Shown here piece by piece: positions 8,069-15,928 of a DNA stretch of 15,928 nt; within the stretch, counting starts at the first letter, position 1, and each line of letters opens with the position of its first letter. The stretch comes from Fragilaria radians (taxonomy: Eukaryota > Bacillariophyta > Fragilariophyceae > Fragilariales > Fragilariaceae), in NCBI GenBank assembly GCA_900642245.1, contig CAAAJI010000689.1:1-15928 (forward strand). Reading direction: 5' to 3'. The notes below the pieces were generated by a model. It had not been told where the DNA came from. It made no database searches and was given only the letters and a program-made list of their open reading frames with translations. A program made the position numbers and the translations under genes.

Positions 8069-8824
8069 ATGAGAATCGTTATTCTGATATTGCCTTTCCT
8101 TCATGCCTTCTTCGCAGAAGAAGCAAGTGAAGCATACTGTGTTCGGGGATATGTCATGGAGTAAGTTGAAACCTTCGGTTGTCACTCGACTTTTGCCTTG
8201 GACAATCATTTCTCACTTTACGAACTCTCTTTAAGCACCCTCTGTATTAAACTTGGAACGTTATTGGATAACCCGTCTCTACGAACATTAAGTAACGCTC
8301 ATAAACACTCGCTTCATTGTCTCGTGGACGTTCCGGATTGTGTTGCCTCCGGATATCAAATGATGGTGGAGCCCGAGGGATATCAAGATGGGGATGATTT
8401 TGTTGCCAACGTCATTCTGGATAGTCAGGGAAATGATATGGTTGTGGCAGCTGCTCGAGAGGTTGGTGATTGTAGTACATGTAACGAAACGGGAACTCTA
8501 GTGATGGGCTTTCGAGCCACCGTCGTAGGAATGTTGGATGCAGGTGCTAGTCCTCATTTTGAGGCTGGAATGAATAGTACGCCGCCAACTCTTCGCGTTA
8601 CTGAAGTTCTTCCATACTCCTCAGAATGTCCTGAAATATCCGGGAACTCTACTACTTCGGTTGATTCAAATGATTCTGGCAATACTACTATGGATGATTC
8701 CAAAGATTCTGACAACTCTAATACGTCAGGCGAGGATGACCCAATGTCAGAGTCTAGCTCGATATCAATGCAGGTAGTGAAGCTTCTCATCGTAATCAGT
8801 GTTAGCCTAGCAGTTGCTTTTTAA
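8069..8824 (+). CDS. Secreted, probably membrane- or GPI-anchored Cys-rich surface protein (two exons)
   Basis: Exons are 8069-8160 and 8236-8824, with a 75-base intron (GTAAGT...AAG), encoding 226 residues. The second of two adjacent ATGs is chosen because it aligns with the starts of both relatives and gives the same 92-base exon 1. Residues 1 to about 16 (MRIVILILPFLHAFFA) are a signal peptide. The domain starts YCVRGYVMD, the last codon split by the intron, then has LCIKLGTLLDNPSLRTL, HCLVDVPDCVASGY, VVAAAREVGDCSTC and GFRATVVGMLD. There are seven Cys in the secreted part. A short stalk (GNSTTSVDSNDS and relatives) and a hydrophobic tail (VVKLLIVISVSLAVAF) follow, fitting a GPI signal or terminal anchor. 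The family is not one I can name. Extracellular or cell-wall location is inferred from signal, sequons and tail. Confidence 0.92.
8161..8235 (+). other. Spliceosomal intron, 75 bp, phase 2
   Basis: Donor GA|GTAAGT and acceptor TTTAAG|C. Splicing joins GA and C into an Asp codon and continues straight into the downstream frame. It is homologous to the intron of the pseudogene at 6898-6980. The Met at 8198 that opens the downstream frame lies inside this intron and is not a start. Confidence 0.9.
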
Positions 8825-10949
8825 ATGTAATTAGAAGTTTAATGCATTCATTTATATTTTCCCATTAACTAAGTGACCGTGTCGTATCGTTTATAATGGG
8901 CTTATTCCTTATGTTATCTCAAACCATTGCATAGTACAGAGCCAACTTCGTTCCGAAGAAAGATTCAAGACTTTGTTGCTTTCCAACACTTCAAAACATC
9001 AACAATTACCAACACAATACAAGCAATAGAGCTTGTGCTTATATCCGCTTTTTCAATTGAATGTATACTTACATGGGCACTAGAAAAGTCAATCTCAATA
9101 AATGAACTTACCCTCATCAAAAGTCTTCATGAATAATATCTGAACATGTCACATGAACTTACCCTCATCAAAAGTCTTCATGAACAATATCTGAACATCT
9201 CACATATATATATCATTACGTATTCCAAACACCTCGGTTCGTATATGTAGCAACATTGAGCCAGTATACCCTCAACAACTTAAAGTCAATTTGACGCCAT
9301 TGTATCCATCATTCATTCCAAAATGGCTGACACCTGTCTGGCAGTCGTTCACAATTGTGGAATATCTTCAAAAACATTTCTTATTACTTTTGTTTAAATA
9401 AGAACTCTACTCATGCATTCGTATTTCTGCCATTGATAAACTATCCCTTTCATAACCAGCAGCAAATCAAGTCTGATTACTCAAAGATACCTTGACACTT
9501 AAAACACATGTGGTGTGCATCAAAACATGATGGTAGCTAAGCACAGAAAAGGAGTACAAAAGAATGGCACGCAAGAATGAAATGAACTCTGTCATATTTT
9601 TTGTATTGATATGTATCGGTCTACAAAGCATTAACAAATTACATTTTCTTTTTATTCTTTATTTTCTTGTACGTGTTCCAGCAGGGATTTTACCGTCTAT
9701 CCTTTGACAAGTTCTGCAAGTCAAGAAAGAGTCATCAGACATTTCGAAAGGAAGAAGCTGTTAGTTACAAGATGGAAATTTCTGCCCTGTCATCACCACT
9801 GATATTAGTCCTACAATTCGTTGTTACTTTAATGGCTCACTGTTCTTCAAGCTGAAGTGTAAGGAACAAGCCAGCCTTTCAGTTCTTGGCATGGCAATTG
9901 CTACTTACAGATCAGACGGTTAAAAAGCACAACCATGAACTCTACTTCAATGAAAACTACAATCTAAATAATCAAATCAACTTATAACCTCCACATTACA
10001 GCTGTTCTTAATGAAACAAAATTGAATCATTAAGGAAAAATTTGTCCCGAAGGATTCTTGCTATAAAATAGGATAATAGATCGATTTTTTGTATTGTGGA
10101 GAGGGATAGGTTGTTGTCACCACACCTATTTGGGCCAATGGATTAGGGATCAGAGGGAACAAATATCTCTTCCGTCACTTTTCCTTCTTCAAAGCTTTTA
10201 GCAATAAGTGTTTCAAAAATGAGATCACAATATTCTATCACAAAAGTAAAAACCTTTACAAAATGGCTTTGAACAAATTAGTCAACCGAGTTAACAGTCA
10301 CGCAAATACTGAAAACTTATGTAATCCATCATCCATTTAAGCCATTTGTTAAAAAGCCACACTCCTCCCAAGGTATCAATCCGAAAGTAGCAATGCCTCA
10401 ATTAAAACCTTGTTTAATACTTATCTTTTAATTACGGCAATCAGACTTTAAAGTAGTTGCATAAGAACAGCTCCTTTTTCAAATCTTATCCACGTCATGA
10501 CAACCATTTCTAATTGAAATCTTCTGCATCCGAAAAGATTACAAGTGTCAAAATCCCATATCTTCAACCATGCATTTGAGCAAAAATATGTTTGCTAATT
10601 CTTTTCTTGTAGGAAGTTATCAATTCCATTTTGAATAACAAGTTTTGAGAAAATTGATATTTTTGCGTGCTTGATAAAGAAATACAATTACAAAAATTGG
10701 ATTGGTTTTGGTCATTGACTACCCATATCGCTCTGACATTGACGTCCTGAGTAAGTGGCAGCAAATTTTGAGTACATAAAATCATGGAATCATCTAACTT
10801 GAACGTTATTCTGAATTCTCATACTAAATTTGGGGGGAGGGGGCTCTTAGAGAGATTCGCGACAATATGTTACCGTTCCAACACGTTTTACGAAGGGGAG
10901 GTCTCTTTTTTCTTGGAAAAGGAGATCTGTGTCAAGTTTACTTGCTTTA
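8825..10949. other. Long interval without a supported gene
   Basis: AT-rich, with a 51-bp tandem duplication at 9102-9205 and a short AT run near 9205. Open stretches at 8927-9136 and 9667-9855 (+) and 10564-10785 (-) carry no recognised motif. A short protein-like frame at 9765-9923 is noted among the findings. A poly-G patch lies near 10830. No RNA gene was recognised. Some of this must hold distal regulatory sequence for the gene at 11023, but nothing specific can be pointed to. Confidence 0.4.
9102..9205. repeat. 51-bp tandem duplication, two units
   Basis: Units start at 9102 and 9153 with ATGAACTTACCCTCATCAAA. They are almost identical, differing at GAATAAT/GAACAAT and CATGTCAC/CATCTCAC, so the duplication is recent. 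Confidence 0.93.
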
Positions 10950-10953
10950 TATT

Positions 10954-10963
10954 CGCGACCAAA
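10954..10963 (+). promoter_or_regulatory. Conserved upstream box CGCGACCAAA of the gene at 11023
   Basis: The core of the 15-base match to the region before the gene at 8069 (here 10950-10964). 59 bases lie between the box and the start codon. TATAAAA at 10991-10997 lies 25 bases before the start. Confidence 0.6.
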
Positions 10964-11022
10964 ATTTAGGTCCTTAGCCGTCAGAACACCTATAAAAATC
11001 ACTTTCCTTAACTGTCTGGACG

Positions 11023-11602
11023 ATGAAAATCCTTATTCTGGTCATGACCTGCATTCATACTGCCTTAGCAGCTACGGCAAGGAAATCGTATTGTGTCAAA
11101 GGGTATATCATGGAGTAAGTTCCAAATTCTTGTTGCTGGGAAAGTTAACCTGTAATTGTATCTGAATCTTCGTTACGTTTATTTAAACCGCTCCAGCACC
11201 CTCTGTATCAATCTAGGTACTCTTTTGGATAATCCAAGCTTACGAACACTAAGCAATCCACACAAGCACACCCTTCACTGCCTTGTGGATGTCCCCGATT
11301 GCGTTGCTTCCGGATATAACGTAATGATAAAGCCCAAGGGATATAAAGAGGGCAATGACTTTGTCCCTAATGTCGTGCTTGACAGCAATGGAAATAAGTT
11401 GGTCGTGGCAGCTGCCCGAAAAGTTGGCAAATGCAGCACTTGCAGCAAAACTGGGACACAGGTGATCGGATATCGCGCTACTATCGTCGGAACGTTAGAT
11501 GCTGGTGCCACTCCTCATGTGAAACCTGGTAGTACGAGTAAGCCACCCATACTCCAAGTGACCAAAGTTCTACCATTTTCGACACCGTGTCCTAAAACAT
11601 AA
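11023..11602 (+). CDS. Secreted soluble Cys-rich protein of the same family, lacking stalk and anchor (two exons)
   Basis: Exons are 11023-11114 (92 bases) and 11197-11602, with an 82-base intron, encoding 165 residues. The start gives a signal peptide (MKILILVMTCIHTALA), followed by a domain parallel to the gene at 8069: YCVKGYIMD, LCINLGTLLDNPSLRTL, HCLVDVPDCVASGY, VVAAARKVGKCSTC, GYRATIVGTLDAGATPH and a final Cys in FSTPCPKT. The stop follows directly, where the relatives begin the Ser/Thr/Asn stalk. All seven domain cysteines are kept. The protein is more basic than its acidic relative (many Lys where the other has Asp or Glu). It should be secreted and not anchored. Its intron and most flanking sequence are diverged from the other copies, so this is the oldest split visible here. 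Function unknown. Confidence 0.92.
11115..11196 (+). other. Spliceosomal intron, 82 bp, phase 2
   Basis: Donor GA|GTAAGT and acceptor CTCCAG|C, at the same codon position as the intron of the gene at 8069. The internal sequence is not alignable with that intron. The Met at 11156 that opens the downstream frame lies inside the intron. Confidence 0.9.
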
Positions 11603-11656
11603 AGACGCGAACTTGAGACAAGTCTACACCTTTGCCAACGATATAATGAAATAGCA

Positions 11657-11662
11657 AATAAA
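11657..11662 (+). terminator. Possible polyadenylation signal AATAAA
   Basis: AATAAA lies 54 bases after the stop of the gene at 11023. The position is plausible, but the motif is common in AT-rich DNA. Confidence 0.3.
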
Positions 11663-12415
11663 TGTGGTCTTTAGACTACATCTCAAAGGAGTAGCTAATT
11701 TTCATCATTTTTATTAGATAACATTAATTTTTTAATTTACACTTGAGGACTGAAGTGTAGCCTCAGAAAAGGAAAGCAAATACTACATTAAAATCTTGAA
11801 ATTTCGATTCCCAATCGACAAAATGTAATTAACAGAAGGTCAGCGTAAACATTGTAAGTCACTTCGGAATCTATAGCCTGATTAGAAGTACCAAATGTGA
11901 TAGAAAAATTCAGCAATCACGACTATTTCGAGGCAATGTGATAAAGTTATCCCACGCACTTGATAAAACACGAAGATTCTTAGAGTTTGAAAAAATCGTT
12001 TGTCGCATCATCGAATTTGTGAATTTGGGATACGATCTTAAACGGAATTTTTTTATTTATGAATTTTCCATCAACCGGTTCTGCAATAAATTAGCAAATC
12101 GCTGGCTTTTGTCAATTTTGAGTTTTTTATCACATTACCCGTTTTGGCGCTTTCAAACAAATCAGGTAAAAGTTCACAAAGCTTGGGGTTAGAAAAATAT
12201 CACGCTACATCTATGGACCTGATAACTGATAATCCAAAATTGCTTTACAAAATAGGGATAATGAGTTTTGTTTTTAGTAATGTTTACTGAATTAAATGTT
12301 AACAGCGTGTACATAAATAGAGTTCCTCTTTGTTAACACACATAAGGAAAACTGCAAAGATGCGTCACAACCTCCAAGGCTATGAAGATCTCTAAAATGT
12401 TTGATACTTTGATGT
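11663..12415. other. Convergent intergenic interval; no gene seen
   Basis: This lies between two genes whose 3' ends face each other. The + strand open stretch at 11938-12192 has no signal, no motif and unremarkable composition, and I do not call it a gene. Both 3' UTRs should lie here. Confidence 0.45.
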
Positions 12416-15400
12416 TCACGAGAATAAGGCATCGCTCCCGAAAAGTATTTTCTTTCGTTCAATGACAGACATGCTTTGAAGAGGTTTCTGCTGGTTCAAT
12501 GTTGTCAAACCACTCAAGAAATGAATCCCTGATACGGAATTTTCCAAAAACACCGTACGATCAGAGGAATCCAAAATATTAGAAGACAAAACATCTTGTA
12601 GAGATGGAATGTCTCGAGTAAATTCAATAAAATTCGTATTGTGAAGTCTTGGAGATACTTCACCTGTCTTCGTTATATTTTCCTTCCATGCTGCCATGAT
12701 TGCACAATATCGAATTATCGCTGAAACATAGAGATGTACATTAGACTTTATGTCATCAGAAATTTTGTCCCTAGCCTGTCTAAGGACATCTCTGGCAGAA
12801 TCAGTCGGTGCATTTCTACAGCAAAACCACATTGATCCATAGTTTGGATCAGCATTGGCACAACGCAGCTCGAGATTTGAAGATTGAAACAAATCATCTA
12901 GCTTTCCAATCTCCAACTGCGCTTGTAAAGAGGGAATTAGTGACTTGTCACTAATCTCAATGTCACATTCCTCATGCACTTCTCCATTACTAGAATTTCG
13001 CATTGCCTTACTCATAAGTTTAACACTAGCAATGATCAAACTTGAAACCCATGTATTGGAATTCTCTATTTGAGTATCGTACAAAGGAAGAATTGCTTCC
13101 CAGACACATGATGCCATGGGTAACACCCATCGTTCAATGATTTCCAACCTCAACGTTTCTAAAAAACCATCCCCGTATTGTGGAGTGAACCGAGTTGCGA
13201 AAAACAAATCACGACTGGCATCAGAGAGATTGAAAAACTTGGAAAATGGATTAAGACGAATACGCCCTCCCTCACACCACACTTCTCCACTCTTGGGCAC
13301 AAATTGCAAGGCAGTGGCAAGTTTTGAAAGTTGAAGATCCTCGTTTCCTTCGAAATAACTGAGCTGAACGAGTGCTGCCCATAACCTCCCAGTTCCCGAA
13401 TGTTTTACAAGGGATTGCTTTGCAAGATTCACTGCACGGAGAAACTTGCCATCTCGAATCTCGAGTAGGACACTCTCCAACCAAATTTTCCAATCCGATG
13501 TTAATTCCTGTCGGCTTTTGCACAAAATGGCTCTTGCCAGATCCAAATCCCCGTCAAACTCTTCTAGACGAGCACATTCCAGCAACGTCGCGATACGTCC
13601 TTTCTCTGGGACTACGTTATGAGCTCGGTTAAATAGAGTTCGTGCAACCTGAATATTTCCTGCGGATAGCTCCATTCTACCTCCAGCAAGCCATACTTTC
13701 CAAGAGAGACTAGGTGGACAGCAGAGTGCGGTCATACAAACACGCTTTCGGCACAAAACAAGAGCTTTGTCGACGGTTTGGCTATCAGTGGCATCTGCCA
13801 GTGACGCTAATGCAGCACGTTCCATACATTGGCATGCTTCAAGATGAACCTTCCAAACCAATTCGCGACTAATAGAATAGACAGCTCGCTCTAACATCTG
13901 AGCTGTTCTTGGTAGGTGGAATGCTCTATCTTTCAAGTCCAAATTCTCACAAAGTCTAAAAGCTCCAAACCAGAGGGGTCCATAGCGAGGTATTGCTTTC
14001 AGTCCTCTCTCTACAATAGATAAAGCGTCTTCAGTTCGACCCAAGTCACGCTCCAAGCGATAGGCCTCCAGATACAAAGGCCCATACCAAGAAATATGAT
14101 GCACGAGATACTTTAGAACTCTCCTTGAAATGACGTAGTTTCCATTACGGCTCTCCATGAGAGCTCCTTCTAATACCGTTCGCCACACACGATCTATCCC
14201 AACATGCTTCAAACGAGCCAAAAGCGCCCTGGCTTTAGGTAGATTACTTAGTTTCTCTTCGTGTTTGATGGATCTAGTAAGCAAATTTTCGTTTAGTTGA
14301 CAGTATTTTAGTCCTTCATGCAAAATCTTAGAACATCGTGCCAAGTGACCCCATTCTTCTTCCAATTTACTAAACTCAAGCCAAACTTGACATGCATATG
14401 GTTGTAAGTCGCAAACTTTAGCGAATAAGTTACGCGCTTCTTCAAGCTTGTTAGACCTTTTCGCAAGGTCCGCCAGTTCGAGGTATATCCTCCAATGTGT
14501 TTTCTCCGGAATAGTACCACTTTCCAAGGCTTTCAATGCATATGCCTCTGCTTCAGATATCGATGAGCGTTCATTTAGACGAAGTTGACGATAGAATTCC
14601 TTGAAAATCGCACGCACTTCTGGACTTTCTACAAGTTCAGATTGCTTGGATTCTTCTGGATTGGTTTCCGTGACAGTACTCTTCTGGCGTCCCTTGGCTC
14701 CACGTCTAGTTGAGCCGCCAGAAACAAGCATTTCTGTTGTGGCTTTTTTATTATTGGAGGCAGTGGACTGCATTGGAGGTGTCTTCTTATTCCTAGAGGG
14801 TTGCAGTTTCTCGAGATTTTTCTCTTTTAAGGAGATGAAGCTTGACGAAGCCTTTAACTTTAATTGTTTTTTATCGTTACGCTTACGATGGTCTTTTCGC
14901 TTTGTGGCGTTGATTTCTTCAATATGACCTTCTGCAGGGTATCCCTTTTTATGCTCACATTCCTCCATGCCATAATTCTGTGGTTTCTGAGCTACTAATG
15001 GACTTTCTCGATGCAAGTGGGACTGGTTTGGAGGAGTAGGGCAGTGCCAATGGTTCGGCTGTTGAATAGGACACATTGGTGACGACGCAGATATCTGATT
15101 TACGACAGGATGCAAATGATGATTATATCCCGAGTTCTCAACCCATGGTACTTCTGAAGCTTGGATCATGCTACAATTGTCGACTGGAATGATTTGAGGA
15201 TTAAAATTATTGTAAGCATTGTTGTGATGGCTTTGATACGGAAACACATGAGCCCAATTATGTGCATCGCTTGTTGAATCATGTCTTACTGTTTGAACCT
15301 GATATGATGAATATTCGGGCGGTAAAAAGTTGCCTTGTGCAACGAGGCGTGATGGAATCATCCGAGGATCTTGCTGGTAGTATGGCAAATTAGGATTTCC

Positions 15401-15928
15401 ACATTGATCATTCGGGTGAAAGTTGATGAATGGCTGGTGTAGCATCGTCGGAGATATTGATGGCTGTTGGGACATAAATGAATCATGATGAACGGGACCA
15501 GATTGTGGAGAGAAATTAGACGGATGATGAAACGAAAGATGCTGTGAAGGAAACACATTTGAATACGACTGAAGTGACATCGCAAGACATTGCTCCTGAG
15601 AAAAGGCGGATGGAACTGGTCGCCGAAAGTCGATACCACCATCTGAGGGTGGGGAAAAGGTTGCCTCGAATTTGAGAGGCCTTGGCAATTCGTCATCTTG
15701 GACGTTCGCCGACGTTTCATAGGTAGGTTGCATCCTTTGATGATGCTGGGTTTCGGTCCAATGACGAGTGGGGATAGAATCAACACTTTCGCGAGAAGAT
15801 TCAAGGTAGCCACGATGTCTCCGTCCTGAAACTGGCTTCTTGGTTTTCTTCTTGGTAATGTCGTGAATTCCATCTTCCCTTTCCAAATTATATTGCTGCG
15901 ACCAGCTTTCACCGTCATCGGGGACATT
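12416..15928 (-). CDS. HAT/TPR-repeat protein of RNA-processing type, 5' end beyond the window
   Basis: The frame is open from the right edge to TGA at 12416-12418, about 1170 codons without an intron. No ATG begins it: the first in-frame Met codon is at 15731-15733, and 65 codons stay open before it up to the edge, so the start or an upstream exon is probably outside. Counting from codon 15884-15886, residues 1-300 are low-complexity, rich in His, Gln, Pro, Asn and Ser. Residues 310-405 are Lys/Arg-rich and could hold a nuclear localisation signal. From about 440 to 920 helical pairs of the half-a-TPR type repeat, with typical W and A/L positions: WRIYLELADLA, VWLEFSKLEEEWG, LYLEAYRLERDLG, VWLAGGRMELSAGN, IWLESVLLEIRDG. 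HAT repeats are typical of RNA-processing complexes (Prp6, Clf1, CstF-77). This is not clearly any one of them, so I give no name. A nuclear scaffold role is inferred. Confidence 0.88.
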   Translation of the reverse strand, partial: NVPDDGESWSQQYNLEREDGIHDITKKKTKKPVSGRRHRGYLESSRESVDSIPTRHWTETQHHQRMQPTYETSANVQDDELPRPLKFEATFSPPSDGGIDFRRPVPSAFSQEQCLAMSLQSYSNVFPSQHLSFHHPSNFSPQSGPVHHDSFMSQQPSISPTMLHQPFINFHPNDQCGNPNLPYYQQDPRMIPSRLVAQGNFLPPEYSSYQVQTVRHDSTSDAHNWAHVFPYQSHHNNAYNNFNPQIIPVDNCSMIQASEVPWVENSGYNHHLHPVVNQISASSPMCPIQQPNHWHCPTPPNQSHLHRESPLVAQKPQNYGMEECEHKKGYPAEGHIEEINATKRKDHRKRNDKKQLKLKASSSFISLKEKNLEKLQPSRNKKTPPMQSTASNNKKATTEMLVSGGSTRRGAKGRQKSTVTETNPEESKQSELVESPEVRAIFKEFYRQLRLNERSSISEAEAYALKALESGTIPEKTHWRIYLELADLAKRSNKLEEARNLFAKVCDLQPYACQVWLEFSKLEEEWGHLARCSKILHEGLKYCQLNENLLTRSIKHEEKLSNLPKARALLARLKHVGIDRVWRTVLEGALMESRNGNYVISRRVLKYLVHHISWYGPLYLEAYRLERDLGRTEDALSIVERGLKAIPRYGPLWFGAFRLCENLDLKDRAFHLPRTAQMLERAVYSISRELVWKVHLEACQCMERAALASLADATDSQTVDKALVLCRKRVCMTALCCPPSLSWKVWLAGGRMELSAGNIQVARTLFNRAHNVVPEKGRIATLLECARLEEFDGDLDLARAILCKSRQELTSDWKIWLESVLLEIRDGKFLRAVNLAKQSLVKHSGTGRLWAALVQLSYFEGNEDLQLSKLATALQFVPKSGEVWCEGGRIRLNPFSKFFNLSDASRDLFFATRFTPQYGDGFLETLRLEIIERWVLPMASCVWEAILPLYDTQIENSNTWVSSLIIASVKLMSKAMRNSSNGEVHEECDIEISDKSLIPSLQAQLEIGKLDDLFQSSNLELRCANADPNYGSMWFCCRNAPTDSARDVLRQARDKISDDIKSNVHLYVSAIIRYCAIMAAWKENITKTGEVSPRLHNTNFIEFTRDIPSLQDVLSSNILDSSDRTVFLENSVSGIHFLSGLTTLNQQKPLQSMSVIERKKILFGSDALFS

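Noticed and set aside
8198..8235. Start of the gene at Met 8198, and likewise Met 11156 for the later copy
   Set aside because: Both Met codons lie inside introns. Upstream exons with signal peptides splice precisely into the frame, and the same structure occurs in three copies.
8554..8790. Minus-strand open frame of 78 codons
   Set aside because: It is antisense to the stalk region of the gene at 8069 and has the same repeat-derived pattern.
10826..10842. Poly-G patch as a G-quadruplex or regulatory site
   Set aside because: Only two G runs are close together, which is too few for a standard quadruplex, and it is not conserved before the other family members.
11938..12192. 84-codon + strand frame as a gene
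   Set aside because: No signal, motif, conserved flank or coding-like composition; its length is not exceptional.
13116..15927. Several shadow frames on both strands within the HAT gene
   Set aside because: They overlap a long frame with coherent HAT repeats and have no motif of their own.
1..15928. CRISPR array, prokaryotic operon or terminator structures
   Set aside because: No spaced direct repeats of the right form. Spliced genes and the retroelement show that this is eukaryotic DNA.

Overview
The window looks like nuclear DNA of a eukaryote, most likely a diatom or other stramenopile. It has small introns of 75-83 bases with GT-AG ends, secreted proteins with signal peptides, and the wreck of a Ty3/Gypsy retrotransposon whose Gag, RT and integrase motifs resemble those of diatom elements. 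A long single-exon gene lies at the right edge. The organism is my inference: there is no rRNA or organelle marker. Base composition is AT-rich outside the genes.

Three intact or partial genes and one dead copy of a single secreted-protein family lie on the + strand at 1-573 (left end cut off), 6806-7014 (pseudogene), 8069-8824 and 11023-11602. The three copies whose 5' end is visible have a first exon of exactly 92 bases: signal peptide plus a YCVxGYxM motif. A phase-2 intron follows, then a cysteine-containing domain with conserved LCIxLGTLLDNPSLRTL, HCLVDVPDCVASGY and CSTC motifs. The copies at 1 and 8069 add a Ser/Thr/Asn/Asp-rich stalk, full of N-glycosylation sequons in the first, and a hydrophobic tail that suggests GPI anchoring or membrane attachment. 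The copy at 11023 stops before the stalk and should be freely secreted. I recognise no named function. A shared CGCGACCAAA box 55-63 bases before each start suggests common regulation.

From about 2.49 to 5.87 kb the minus strand carries a heavily decayed Ty3/Gypsy element. Read on the minus strand, the order is Gag, zinc knuckle, protease/RT, then integrase joined to RT by a deletion. A family of AT-rich repeats of about 330 bases (785-1110, 2203-2416, 2623-2952) surrounds it, and one copy splits the integrase. The stretch 7.18-7.68 kb holds a further decayed minus-strand reading frame that I could not identify. About 1.1-2.2, 5.9-6.6, 8.8-10.9 and 11.7-12.4 kb show no supported gene.

At the right edge, 12416-15928 on the minus strand, is a large HAT/TPR-repeat protein of the RNA-processing type, with a low-complexity His/Gln/Pro/Asn-rich N-terminal region. 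Its reading frame runs off the window, so the true start is not visible.

The item most worth follow-up is the uncharacterised secreted family: a small local cluster with changing stalk length, loss of the anchor in one copy, a dead copy between 16-base repeats, and a shared upstream box.
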